A stretch of DNA of 64,000 nucleotides from positions 806,001 to 870,000 of the forward strand of contig NZ_JASJUU010000001.1 of NCBI RefSeq assembly GCF_030125375.1, given 5' to 3'. The position numbers were made by a program, and so were the translations under genes. This DNA is from Pseudoalteromonas umbrosa (lineage in GTDB: Bacteria > Pseudomonadota > Gammaproteobacteria > Enterobacterales > Alteromonadaceae). Below, piece by piece: positions 16,670 to 25,855 of this stretch. Position 1 is the first letter of the stretch. Every line of letters starts with the position of its first letter. Under the pieces are notes generated by a model, which saw only the letters and a program-made list of their open reading frames with translations, was not told the origin of the DNA and did not search any database.

Positions 16670-19120
16670 ATGTCAAATTGCCAATATAAAATTTATCCAC
16701 CATTGGGTATTGCTAGAGTAGGAAACGGTCCTGCAATTAAGTCGTTATCTATATCGACCCCCGAAGTGCCTTGGGCACATTTGTATGACACTAATGTTCA
16801 ATATTTGGTGACCGAGCATGAGTTGGTGGAACTGGTAGAGTCATGTTTTGGTGATAAAACTGAACAAGCCATTAGCCAAATTCATAAAGGCTTGAATGAA
16901 GAAAAGACATCCAAGCTCGCTCAAGATGATATTGAAACACTCACAGAGTTACTTGATTTATCTCATTTAGTGCCGAAAACGCAGATCTCACGTAGCCTTG
17001 ATAATCTTGTGTTAGAGAATACGAGTGACATTTGTTCAGTGATACAGCAACTAAAAGATGCCATCTTAAAAGTGTTGAGCGATCATTATTTGCATGCAGT
17101 AAAAAAGCAGGCACAAAACTTTTATATCTATAAATGTGATGAAAATGGCAACCCAACCGAAAAGCTTCAACTAGGCGAAGGCGATAAGGTTACTTGGCAT
17201 GTTGAGGTGGCAAATAAAAAGTCTTTTTGGTATGACTACAACAACGCGCTTGATTTGTCTTTGCAGACAGAAGGGTCTGGCAATCTGAGTAAAAATGTCA
17301 GCAAACATCGTATCGCACCAGCGCAGACGGCAAAGCGCAGAAACCCGAATGTGACCACAAATGGCTTAAGAAAGCAGTTAGTGATCTCAAGCAAAGGGTG
17401 CATTTCAAATGGACATCATGGCCAAGTTGCACTTCGTGGAAAGTTTCCTGCGAATGAACCGAATGAAAAAAATCGTCTGAGTGACTTGCTCAACTTACAA
17501 GAGCGTCACAATGTATTACAAGGCAGTCTTGAATGTGCAGAAGACGGTACACTTCGTTTTTATGCGGGTAACGGCATATCACAAGCCTTATCGCCATCAT
17601 CGCTAAATACAGACTTTGCTGATAATTCAAATTGGTTTGATGATATTTGCGATGGTCGTATAACCGCTTTAGTCGAACTTGAAGAAGGTGGTTGTTTTGA
17701 GCTTAATGATGAAAGTAATAGTGCTTGGATAGCGACGACTCCACCAGATTATGCGCCACAAATTGAGCCTTTGGTGACTATGTATGACATGGTCACAGGG
17801 GCCGCACTCAAAGAAGGCGATTTAAATACATTAGAAACACAATTTAGCGATGTTTTTCCAATTTTGTACCGTTTGTACAGAATGCAGTGGGTGAATCAAG
17901 CGGACTTTACGGATAATGCCGTCAATACACAAATTCGTGAATTGAATAGCGAATTGAAATTTGCGCAGCTATTAGATACATCGAATGCGGCTAAATCACT
18001 GCGTGAGGGGATCTTTAATCAGTTTAGAAACCCACTGTTTGATGAAGGCGTGACCGACGATGATCCTAATACAAGTGGCAGTATTTGGGTGAGTGATAGC
18101 CGCATCATACCAAGTAAGGACAAAACGAACATAGCGGAGCGTCCCGCGACTTACCCGTTAAAACTGCCTTTTTACCCTAATGATGGAGTTGACTACCCGG
18201 GTAGCCCGATGCAGTGGTTTGCTATCCCTCCTTTCATGTATCAACATCTACAAAACTGGGCAGCAGGGAAGTTTAATGTTACGCAAGCTGAAAAAGAGTG
18301 TGCAAACACAATTGAAGAACTGGGCATTTTTTACAGTGAACAGTTTAAAGCCTCTCCAAACAGTGCACTATTGTGCGCGCGCGCCGCACTAGATGCTCTA
18401 TATGGAGGTGGGTTTCACCCTGGGGTTGAGTTAACTTGGCCGATGCGTCATAACTTGATTTACAGCCAAAATGAAGCCGTAAGCAGTGTCACCCCAGATA
18501 TCAGTTTACTGGGCTTAAGGGAATTTAGGCTCAAACAAGATCCGAAAGGACTCAAGTCTGAAAATATGTACCAAGACTTTGGTTACTCGATAGGGGTCGA
18601 AAATGTCACAGAGTCCGTTATTCCAAACTCTGATGCAGCATGGTTATGGCAAAATACACCGGGCGATTTGACTAAGTGGATGGGGATACCTTGGCAATCT
18701 GATGCCGCAAGTTGCCAAGCCGTTTACACTCCTGAAGACTTCCCAATTCCGTCGTGGTGGGCAGCAAATTTGCCAGTTCATGTATTGCCGCTAGCAAGGT
18801 ATAACAAATTTAAAGATAGCCAATCTGCAGATTTACCTGAAATTAATGGTATGACACACAGTATTGCGCAGGGCATGTCTGAGTCTACTTTTGAACACTT
18901 ACGGTTGGAGCAATTTTCACAACGTTTAGAGTGGCTTCATACGGCTGATCTTGGTTTTGTTGGCTATCATGCGGAAGGTGGTTACACCAATGGCTTGATA
19001 CAAATGGTGAGTCAGTGGAAAAACATGGGCATGGTGATGGCGAGACCTGTCGAAAACCCAGGCTCTTCAGGTATCCCAAATGTGGTCTATGTTGCTTACA
19101 GCGAAGCAGATAAAGATTAA
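16670..19120 (+). CDS. goxA: Glycine oxidase, cysteine tryptophylquinone enzyme (GoxA/PlGoxA type)
   Basis: 816 residues of the LodA family. These enzymes oxidise an amino-acid amine using a cofactor made from a cross-linked Trp and Cys, releasing hydrogen peroxide and ammonia. YKIYPPLGIARVGNG at the N-terminus and GFHPGVELTWPMRH, MGIPWQSDAASC and PSWWAANLPVHVL are the family signatures. Phe316, His583, Asp678, Trp697, Tyr766 and His767 coincide with the published residue numbers I recall for the P. luteoviolacea glycine oxidase, so this is that protein or a very close orthologue. Trp697 is the cofactor Trp; Cys682 in WQSDAASC is my inferred cross-link partner. No signal peptide is visible. 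Followed by its maturase gene. Confidence 0.9.
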   Translation: MSNCQYKIYPPLGIARVGNGPAIKSLSISTPEVPWAHLYDTNVQYLVTEHELVELVESCFGDKTEQAISQIHKGLNEEKTSKLAQDDIETLTELLDLSHLVPKTQISRSLDNLVLENTSDICSVIQQLKDAILKVLSDHYLHAVKKQAQNFYIYKCDENGNPTEKLQLGEGDKVTWHVEVANKKSFWYDYNNALDLSLQTEGSGNLSKNVSKHRIAPAQTAKRRNPNVTTNGLRKQLVISSKGCISNGHHGQVALRGKFPANEPNEKNRLSDLLNLQERHNVLQGSLECAEDGTLRFYAGNGISQALSPSSLNTDFADNSNWFDDICDGRITALVELEEGGCFELNDESNSAWIATTPPDYAPQIEPLVTMYDMVTGAALKEGDLNTLETQFSDVFPILYRLYRMQWVNQADFTDNAVNTQIRELNSELKFAQLLDTSNAAKSLREGIFNQFRNPLFDEGVTDDDPNTSGSIWVSDSRIIPSKDKTNIAERPATYPLKLPFYPNDGVDYPGSPMQWFAIPPFMYQHLQNWAAGKFNVTQAEKECANTIEELGIFYSEQFKASPNSALLCARAALDALYGGGFHPGVELTWPMRHNLIYSQNEAVSSVTPDISLLGLREFRLKQDPKGLKSENMYQDFGYSIGVENVTESVIPNSDAAWLWQNTPGDLTKWMGIPWQSDAASCQAVYTPEDFPIPSWWAANLPVHVLPLARYNKFKDSQSADLPEINGMTHSIAQGMSESTFEHLRLEQFSQRLEWLHTADLGFVGYHAEGGYTNGLIQMVSQWKNMGMVMARPVENPGSSGIPNVVYVAYSEADKD

Positions 19121-19134
19121 TTCTAATGAGTGAA

Positions 19135-19154
19135 AAAGGCACTTCGGTGCCTTT
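19135..19154 (+). promoter_or_regulatory. UUCG-tetraloop hairpin between goxA and goxB
   Basis: AAAGGCAC, TTCG loop, GTGCCTTT form a perfect 8-bp stem with an exceptionally stable UUCG loop. On the + strand it is followed by AAACAGG, not a T-run, so it is more likely a partial terminator or mRNA-stability element that sets the oxidase-to-maturase ratio. Read on the minus strand it is followed by five Ts. Confidence 0.65.
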
Positions 19155-19170
19155 AAACAGGAAATAGTAA

Positions 19171-20283
19171 ATGAGCGATGTTTTAGAGTGTGACTGTCTC
19201 ATTATCGGTGGTGGGATAACTGGCACGGTTGCCGCAAAGCTGTTGCTTGATCATGGCTATAATGTAGTGCTTGTGGAGGAAAGCTCCTCCTCAAAAATCC
19301 GTCTGGCTGAAAGCCTACCGGCAAGCATAGAGCCATTATTGGCGCGTATTGGGGTTTTTGAATTGCTGATGTCAGGGCCGCATGTCCGTCATTCGGGGAT
19401 GGTTTCTTCATGGGGCTCACCTTTTCTGCAAACAGCGCCTTTAGTGGCGGCACATCATGGTTGGAAAGTAGACAAGCAGTTTTTTATTGAACAAATACGC
19501 TCAACCTTACCAAAACAATCCACCTTATTAGGCAGAGTAAAGGACGCTCGTCGTGTCGATCAAGGCTGGCAGTGCAGTATCAATTGTGCCAATACTCAAA
19601 ATAAACTGGTGATCAAAGCGCGATTTGTACTTGATACAAGCGGGCGACAGGGCTATTTACCGAGAGTGTTGAACTTGCAACGACACACATTTGATAAGCT
19701 CAGTGCATTTGTGACAAATAGTAGGTTAAAAGCGCCCTTACAAAATCAGCCAGCGGTGGCTGTCGAGGCTTTTGAGGATGGCTGGACTCTGGCTTCAAAA
19801 ATTAATGATGAAGAGTGCATGCTAGCCATCTTTTGTAATCAGTTCACACCTGATTTTGGAAAGCTCAAGCAATGTGCGAGCTGGCATAGTATTGCAAAGA
19901 ATACACACTGGTTTAGAAAAGTCCTACCTCAAGAGCCATTTGACATAAAAGCACTCAACGCGAGTAGTCATATAATTAGTAAACTACATGGCGATAATTG
20001 GCTCATTGCAGGGGATGCCGCGATGTCGTTTGACCCCTTATCTTCTCATGGTATGACAACGGCAATTTATATGGCGGAAAAGTCAGCGCAAGCAATACAT
20101 AAAGTATTTCAAGGTGAGCAAAGTGCGCTGGGCAATTATAGTGAAACAATGACGCAAATCTACAACAGTTATTTGAATGAGCTGCTGGGACATTATCGTC
20201 GTGAGCAACGATTTACGAACTCCAAATTTTGGCAAAGTAAGCAACAGTTTTCAGCGCCAGAAGTGCTTAAAGTTGTAGGCTAA
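19171..20283 (+). CDS. goxB: FAD-dependent maturase for the glycine oxidase (GoxB/LodB-like)
   Basis: 370 residues. It has an N-terminal dinucleotide-binding site (CLIIGGGITGTVAA, about 9-22), the E at the end of the second strand, and the C-terminal FAD motif (AGDAAMSFDPLSSHGMT, about 276-292) of the halogenase-like flavoprotein family. In LodA/LodB-type systems this partner is required for forming the quinone cofactor of the oxidase; that role is inferred from the family and from its place 50 bases after goxA. The C-terminus (QRFTNSKFW) is typical of the family. Confidence 0.88.
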   Translation: MSDVLECDCLIIGGGITGTVAAKLLLDHGYNVVLVEESSSSKIRLAESLPASIEPLLARIGVFELLMSGPHVRHSGMVSSWGSPFLQTAPLVAAHHGWKVDKQFFIEQIRSTLPKQSTLLGRVKDARRVDQGWQCSINCANTQNKLVIKARFVLDTSGRQGYLPRVLNLQRHTFDKLSAFVTNSRLKAPLQNQPAVAVEAFEDGWTLASKINDEECMLAIFCNQFTPDFGKLKQCASWHSIAKNTHWFRKVLPQEPFDIKALNASSHIISKLHGDNWLIAGDAAMSFDPLSSHGMTTAIYMAEKSAQAIHKVFQGEQSALGNYSETMTQIYNSYLNELLGHYRREQRFTNSKFWQSKQQFSAPEVLKVVG

Positions 20284-20678
20284 ATTTGGTTGAGAGTAAG
20301 TGGGTTAATCCAGCTTATGATTACGTTTAAGCACTGTTGATAATATCTAAATTTGATGTGCAATATGTTGGTTAGCTTTGTCTTGTAAGGCTTTGTAATA
20401 CTTTAATTAAATACTATCAACTAAAGTAACGGGAGTGATTATCTGAGCTTATATGTAGAGGTAATTGGAGTGAGCATATATCAATAAAGTTATTACCTTT
20501 AAGCAATAATGGAATATAGAAAAAGCAGTTTTATTGATAAAAACTCGTCTTTTAAACTCTCCTGTATGTGTAAGTGCTTTAAGGTGTTAAATCATTGAGT
20601 AAACCTTGTATTTGTTCCCTCCTATTTATTTCAGCTTATGGTTCGGTATTGATTTAATTTAAAAAATAAGGAAAGACT
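20284..20678. other. Gap before the second oxidase operon
   Basis: 395 bases without a gene. AT-rich; it must carry the promoter of the second pair unless that is reached by read-through. No palindrome or clear promoter pair stands out. Confidence 0.4.
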
Positions 20679-22868
20679 ATGGCTAAGTACTATATTTATC
20701 CCGCCATTGGTATTGCACGCTTAGGAAATTCGAAATCAGATTTCTTCGTAGGTCCTGAAGTGCCACATCAAGATGTAAACCCAAATTACACAGGTAATAA
20801 CTTAAAAGCGTGTTACGAAAACTATAGCCTGACGAATCGCCCAGATGTTGAGTTAGATTACAAAGATAAAAAAGGAAGGGTAAAGCGACAAGCGGCACGT
20901 TTTAGAATTTTTGAGGTAAATGACAGTGGTCAAGTCACACGTGAGATCACTGCTGATGACGCCACAATTAAGTGGGAAGTACAGTTAGCGAACAGAAAAT
21001 CAATCAACTATAAGTTCGAAGATGCAATGGACTTGGGTGATGCCTCAAGGGATTGTGAGCTAAGAAATGCGTTCGTCCAAGACCTTAAAAAGCGTAAAGA
21101 ACAACTGCTCATTGATCCTAAGCCTCGTACTATTAAAGGTAAAAACAAATCAGGCAATGAGTATCATTTTGATGATGGCACCATCTTTGGCGGAACAAGC
21201 CAAGAAAAAACCGTTTACCTTGGTGAATTGAGAACTGATGAGCAGGGCAGGTTGCTTGTACTTGGTGGTCGAGGTCACTCTAGTAGTTATGAGCAAAAAC
21301 CGATTGAAACCTTTGCTAACAATGACTATTGGCATGACGATATCTCAGATGGTACCGTCCGCGCTAAAGTCATCATTAATAGCGAAGAGATAGAAGCTGA
21401 GCCTGCTATGGTAGCGGTTACGCCACCCAACTTTGCGCCGAATATGCCAGGTGTTGTGACCATGTATGACGTTGTCACTGACTTGATGCTCAGAAAACAT
21501 GAACTTCCTTCATATTCTGAAAAAACAGAATTTTATCGTGATATTTACCCTGTCCTTAGCAGCTTAGTTGAAAATCAAGGGGTGAATTTAGGCTACTTTA
21601 TGGTGTTTGGTGATGGCTCTCCAGGCAACTTCAATAATCCGGTGTTCTTAGACAAGCTGAAATCAAATTGCGGTTCTAATAAGCCTATCAGAGAAGCAGT
21701 TTTTAAGCTTTTCCGTCTATCAGAGGAAGACACTAAGGCGCAAAGGAAAAAGCTTGTAAAAGATCTGATAAAGGAAGGTGGCAACGAAGATATTGATCCT
21801 GCTTTGAAAAAAGGTATCAAAGAAAACCTAGATAAGGCCATTGAAAAGTCGCAGGCATTATTGCAAGCATCTCAATTGCCGCCTATTTTCGGTGATCTAT
21901 ATGGGGATGATAACGACTCGCCATTAAAGGGGCTTAGTCTGACGCAAACGCAATATAATCATATGCAAAAGTGGGCTGACGGCGATTTCATTGAAGGTGA
22001 AAACGCAAAAAGTAATTTAAAACCTTTGAAGAATATTACCGATCCGTTGGAGACAATTGAGCCGGTAAATCGTCGCCCATTTGCACTGACACAAACGAAT
22101 CTTGAGCAATGCTTAGGTGGACCATTTCACCCTGGCATTGAATTGACTTGGTTTATGCGCCGTTTGAGTATGTGGAATGTGCAAGACAAATTTGATCCAA
22201 TGCGGCTGAACATCTTGCCAAAAAATGAAGAGGTGCAAGATTACTTTGGGCCTGTTTTAACACCTCATATAGCATTGAAAGAAATGTTTAATGCCAGTGG
22301 ACCGGGCACACTAACTCGTTTTATGGGCGTGCCTTGGCAATCTGATGAGGGGAGCTGTCGTTCTAATCAAGATTACGATCCGGCTCAGTATTTACCGACA
22401 ATTACTTATTGGTCGGCGAGAGTACCGAATCAGGTGATGAGTCAGCGATCATTTCAGCAACTTGATAACCATGAACTATCAGAAGTTCAGCGATTTAAGT
22501 ACTTCAGCTATCGTCAAGACTGGCTAAGGTTTTTGCGAGAAAACCAAGAAAACCCAAGAGTTAAGATGGTTGATAACTGGGATAAAATGGGGATTGTCGT
22601 TAAAAAGCCCATAAAAAGCCCTATCTCGCTTGAAGATACAGAGGTCAATGAAGTTTGGGTTGAATCTCAAGTAGACGAACGCTATTTAGTTAAAGATGCC
22701 AGTTATCGACAGCTACTTAACATACAGCAACTTGCAGGGCTCGAGAGTGGACAAGGCGTCAGCGCCGAGTCAGAAGGTGCGATAAGTCAACTTGACAAGG
22801 AAGAGAGCAAAGCGGCTAAGCAAAATCTTCCTCCGCGCAAAATTATCACACGTCAAAATCAACGATAG
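20679..22868 (+). CDS. LodA-like cysteine tryptophylquinone oxidase, substrate unknown
   Basis: 729 residues, close in length to L-lysine epsilon-oxidase LodA (about 726). Family signatures: YYIYPAIGIARLGNS (4-18), CLGGPFHPGIELTW (478-491), MGVPWQSDEGSC (549-560) and TYWSARVPNQVM (576-587). Trp578 should be the cofactor Trp and Cys560 the likely partner. The pair downstream is a LodB-like flavoprotein. Compared with goxA it lacks the Tyr-His near the C-terminus and has a charged helical stretch (about 345-395) and a polar tail of about 55 residues. It may oxidise lysine or another amine; the sequence alone does not decide. Hydrogen peroxide production and hence antibacterial action are inferred. 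Confidence 0.85.
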   Translation: MAKYYIYPAIGIARLGNSKSDFFVGPEVPHQDVNPNYTGNNLKACYENYSLTNRPDVELDYKDKKGRVKRQAARFRIFEVNDSGQVTREITADDATIKWEVQLANRKSINYKFEDAMDLGDASRDCELRNAFVQDLKKRKEQLLIDPKPRTIKGKNKSGNEYHFDDGTIFGGTSQEKTVYLGELRTDEQGRLLVLGGRGHSSSYEQKPIETFANNDYWHDDISDGTVRAKVIINSEEIEAEPAMVAVTPPNFAPNMPGVVTMYDVVTDLMLRKHELPSYSEKTEFYRDIYPVLSSLVENQGVNLGYFMVFGDGSPGNFNNPVFLDKLKSNCGSNKPIREAVFKLFRLSEEDTKAQRKKLVKDLIKEGGNEDIDPALKKGIKENLDKAIEKSQALLQASQLPPIFGDLYGDDNDSPLKGLSLTQTQYNHMQKWADGDFIEGENAKSNLKPLKNITDPLETIEPVNRRPFALTQTNLEQCLGGPFHPGIELTWFMRRLSMWNVQDKFDPMRLNILPKNEEVQDYFGPVLTPHIALKEMFNASGPGTLTRFMGVPWQSDEGSCRSNQDYDPAQYLPTITYWSARVPNQVMSQRSFQQLDNHELSEVQRFKYFSYRQDWLRFLRENQENPRVKMVDNWDKMGIVVKKPIKSPISLEDTEVNEVWVESQVDERYLVKDASYRQLLNIQQLAGLESGQGVSAESEGAISQLDKEESKAAKQNLPPRKIITRQNQR

Positions 22869-22870
22869 TT

Positions 22871-23977
22871 ATGGCGATAACGGATTATCAAGTCGTCATT
22901 ATGGGGGCAGGTGTTGCGGGTATGACCGCAGCACTTGTGCTCGCTAAAAAGGGCGTGAAAGTTGCTGTTGTGGATAAAAACTCGAGACAAAAGCAAAGCT
23001 TTGGAGAGTGTGTTCATGGAACAATACAACCGATTTTATCTGAACTAAATTTATTTGAGCAATTTTGCCGTGATGGCCATTTTGAATTGCAAGGGTATGA
23101 AGTTGACTGGGATAGAGAAGGCCGCTATGAACGAAACTTAATTGCTAGCCCATACGGAACAGGATGGATTTTAAATAGAGAACGTTTTGATAGCAGCTTA
23201 TTAAGCGCTGCTTTAACAGCGGGTGTTGATTTTTTCTGGAATACCAGATTAATAGACATTAGTCGTGATAATAAGTGGCTGCTTCAGACGAAAAATACAG
23301 AGCGGGTATGCTCTAATACCAACCAAAAACAGCAGTTTACTGCCAGTTATATTGTGGATGCCACAGGTCGAGCTCGGGTATTAACTCGAAAGCTCAATAT
23401 TGCTGAAAAAAAAGCGGACGCCTTAATGGCGTGTTGCACATATCTACATCACGATGGCAATGGGCTGATGGGCAAGCAAAATGCGGTGATAAAAAGCTGT
23501 TCTAATGGCTGGTGGTATTTGGCACCATTCTCACAAACAATGGCGACATTATGCTTTTTTACAGACAATGATTTAGATATGCCTAAATCACATACAGCTT
23601 TATTGCACCAAGCAAGTGAACTTACTTACTTAAAACCTTATTTGGCTCAGTGTAAACTTGAGAAAACGACTGAATTTAAAGCCGTTTCTTCTTATTCTTC
23701 CTGTGTGGCTAGTTGCATTGGAGATGGGTGGATAGCTATTGGTGATGCGGCTTGTAGCTATGATCCACTTTCTTCTTATGGGATCACGTCAGCGATGGGC
23801 AGTGCCTATTACGGTGCAACAGCGATAGTTCAAGCTATGGCGCAGGAACAAGACTCTTTAGAGCAGTATCAGCAGCTTATGCATGAGCAGTTTCTTACCT
23901 ATGTGATTGATAAAAATAAAGAGTATCAAAGGGTTACACACTATGATACGGATTTTTGGAAAAGGCGACAGTATTGA
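22871..23977 (+). CDS. LodB-like FAD-dependent maturase of the second oxidase
   Basis: 368 residues, starting two bases after the oxidase stop, so translation is probably coupled. GAGVAGMTAALVLAKKG (12-28) binds FAD and GDAACSYDPLSSYGITSAMG (about 290-309) is the C-terminal FAD motif. It belongs to the same halogenase-like family as goxB but is clearly diverged, as expected if each maturase serves its own oxidase. Confidence 0.88.
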   Translation: MAITDYQVVIMGAGVAGMTAALVLAKKGVKVAVVDKNSRQKQSFGECVHGTIQPILSELNLFEQFCRDGHFELQGYEVDWDREGRYERNLIASPYGTGWILNRERFDSSLLSAALTAGVDFFWNTRLIDISRDNKWLLQTKNTERVCSNTNQKQQFTASYIVDATGRARVLTRKLNIAEKKADALMACCTYLHHDGNGLMGKQNAVIKSCSNGWWYLAPFSQTMATLCFFTDNDLDMPKSHTALLHQASELTYLKPYLAQCKLEKTTEFKAVSSYSSCVASCIGDGWIAIGDAACSYDPLSSYGITSAMGSAYYGATAIVQAMAQEQDSLEQYQQLMHEQFLTYVIDKNKEYQRVTHYDTDFWKRRQY

Positions 23978-23988
23978 AAATCTTTTTA

Positions 23989-24075
23989 GGTGTGTTTAGT
24001 TTAAATTTTTGTTAATTTTAAGTGGTGGGTTCTATTGGTATATTGCAACCGCTTGGCGGCTTTACCAAACACACC
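23989..24075 (+). repeat. Long-range inverted repeat after the LodB-like gene
   Basis: GGTGTGTTT at 23989-23997 is perfectly complementary to AAACACACC at 24067-24075, with a small CCGC-TTG-GCGG hairpin inside. It begins 12 bases after the stop and may end the operon transcript or protect its 3' end. Confidence 0.35.
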
Positions 24076-24116
24076 ACCTTTTATTTAAATAGGTATTATC
24101 AGATAAGGAAATAACA

Positions 24117-24416
24117 ATGGATTTTGATTTTGCAGTAGAGCAAATTAAATTGGTTGGCCAAGAGCAAGGCTATGAAATGACAGAGGGTAGTCGTACTTTT
24201 GAAATATTTATTGATAATCATCATGCTGTTGCATACAAAATAATTGCAAGTAGCTCGTCTGGGTATATTCAAGTACATCAGTGGGAAGCTGGGGATGCTG
24301 ATTCTGAAGGCCAGTACGGCAGGGGAGTATATTCTTTACGTAATTACAGCGATGTAGCGCACTTTTGTAATATTCTTGTTGCCAGTGCTTATATTCGCGC
24401 CCGAAGAAAAGACTAA
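24117..24416 (+). CDS. Hypothetical protein
   Basis: 99 residues, soluble, alpha/beta (FDFAVEQIKLVGQEQGYEM then FEIFIDNHHAVAYKIIA then YIQVHQWEAG). Resembles small stress-type proteins but no family is recognised. ATG start with a strong AAGGAAATAAC upstream. Followed by a terminator-like hairpin. Confidence 0.6.
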   Translation: MDFDFAVEQIKLVGQEQGYEMTEGSRTFEIFIDNHHAVAYKIIASSSSGYIQVHQWEAGDADSEGQYGRGVYSLRNYSDVAHFCNILVASAYIRARRKD

Positions 24417-24473
24417 AACACAGCTAGCTTGATGCATTTAAGTGTTCGCGAGCAGCTCAAATTGTAATTTGGT

Positions 24474-24511
24474 AAAGGGGTTTACCACCTTTTTGATGGT
24501 AAATACCCCTT
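24474..24511 (+). terminator. Hairpin after the 99-residue protein gene
   Basis: AAGGGGTTTACC and GGTAAATACCCCTT form a long, nearly perfect stem with one two-base bulge around an ACCTTTTTGAT loop, 58 bases after the stop. Little T-run follows. Confidence 0.5.
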
Positions 24512-24824
24512 GTATTGATAAACTATTATTCAGTTTATAACTCAAACGGTTAGACTTTAAGGCGTTGCTTATAAATTATAAAACGCAAACTGGTACACAG
24601 AAGTGTGCTATCCAAAGTTAACTTTTCTGCCTTTGTAACCCTGTCTTTTAATTGAAATACCCTTGTCTTTTTTAGTAGACCCTTCGTGATGAAAAGCGCT
24701 TTTCTTAACATCTGTTTGCATCAGTGCTTGCTTTTTTCTTTTTGCACCAATACTGTATGAATAACCAGTTTTTAGTTGAAAAGTTTAATCTACTCAAATA
24801 TTACAAATAATATAAGGATGAAAG
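24512..24824. other. Gap without a gene
   Basis: Reverse-strand readings in 24620-24760 look peptide-like but contain no start and ribosome binding site that I can defend. Nothing else seen. Confidence 0.4.
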
Positions 24825-25115
24825 ATGTTTGTTGTACTGCTGAAGTTTTCAGATAATAAATCTCAAGCCGCTGAGTATATGGGGGCTCATAATCAATGGA
24901 TTAAACAAGGCTTTGATGATGGCGTATTTATACTTGTGGGAAGTTTGCAACCGGGGCTTGGTGGCTCAGTGATTGCGCATAATACATCCCTTGAAGACTT
25001 ACAAACACGAGTTAATTCAGACCCTTTTGTGGCTGAAAATGTCGTTACTGCTGATATTTTAGAAATAGCTCCCAAAAAGACAGACGAAAGGCTGTCATTC
25101 TTGTTGGGTCAATGA
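24825..25115 (+). CDS. YciI-family protein
   Basis: 96 residues of the YciI fold (MFVVLLKFSDNKS ... WIKQGFDDGVFILVGSLQPGLGG ... DPFVAENVV), a small ferredoxin-like dimeric barrel with a conserved Asp/His-type pocket. Biochemical role of most members unknown. Four bases separate it from tag, so the two are cotranscribed. Start follows ATAAGGATG. Confidence 0.9.
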   Translation: MFVVLLKFSDNKSQAAEYMGAHNQWIKQGFDDGVFILVGSLQPGLGGSVIAHNTSLEDLQTRVNSDPFVAENVVTADILEIAPKKTDERLSFLLGQ

Positions 25116-25119
25116 TTGT

Positions 25120-25734
25120 ATGAGTGCAATAGTAACGAGTGAAGATGGCCAAGAGCGTTGCAAGTGGGCGGCTTCTGTCCCTGAATTTATTGACTACCAT
25201 GATACAGAGTGGGGCTTTCCTGTGGGTGATGATATCCGCCTGTTTGAAAAACTGTGCCTTGAAAGCTTTCAATCTGGTTTAAGTTGGAGAACAATTTTAG
25301 CAAAACGAGAGAACTTTCGACGTGCATTCATGGGGTTTGACTTTAATAAAATTGCGGATTTTACTGATGCAGACATTACGCAATTACTATCGGATGAAGG
25401 CATCGTTCGCCATCGCGGAAAAATAGAAGCCACCATTAATAATGCGAAAAAAGCCCAAGAAGTGGTTACAGAGATGGGCTCACTCGCAGCCTACTTTTGG
25501 CGTTATGAACCATCGTCTGAAAGTATGAATGAACCACAAACGCAATCGACTTCAGATGTGTCCAAAGCGATAGCGAAAGATTTGAAGAAAAGAGGTTGGA
25601 AGTTTGTAGGCCCGACGACAGTGTATGCTTTTATGCAGGCGATGGGGCTGATCAATGATCACGCTGAGGGATGTATTATCAGAGCGAAGGTTGAAAAAGC
25701 GCGTCAACAATTTAAAAGACCGCAATTACCTTGA
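25120..25734 (+). CDS. tag: DNA-3-methyladenine glycosylase I
   Basis: 204 residues. Removes 3-methyladenine from alkylated DNA as the first step of base excision repair. RCKWAASVPEFIDYHDTEWGFPVGDD at the N-terminus, ESFQSGLSWRTILAKRENFRRAF, IVRHRGKIEATINNA, and the end KFVGPTTVYAFMQAMGLINDHAEGC all match E. coli Tag. The zinc ligands (early Cys and His, late His and Cys) are present. Confidence 0.95.
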   Translation: MSAIVTSEDGQERCKWAASVPEFIDYHDTEWGFPVGDDIRLFEKLCLESFQSGLSWRTILAKRENFRRAFMGFDFNKIADFTDADITQLLSDEGIVRHRGKIEATINNAKKAQEVVTEMGSLAAYFWRYEPSSESMNEPQTQSTSDVSKAIAKDLKKRGWKFVGPTTVYAFMQAMGLINDHAEGCIIRAKVEKARQQFKRPQLP

Positions 25735-25766
25735 TGTGTTCCAATCTAGAAATCGTTTCATGATTT

Positions 25767-25798
25767 AAAGCTGAGTTAAAAACCATTAACTCAGCTTT
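25767..25798. terminator. Bidirectional terminator between tag and metY
   Basis: Perfect 13-bp stem, AAAGCTGAGTTAA and TTAACTCAGCTTT, with a six-base loop, flanked by short T/A tracts on both sides. It lies between convergent genes. Confidence 0.8.
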
Positions 25799-25855
25799 AT
25801 ACGCGAATACGCGATTGCACAAGGCATAAAAATTCGTACAAGCTCTATCAGTGCT

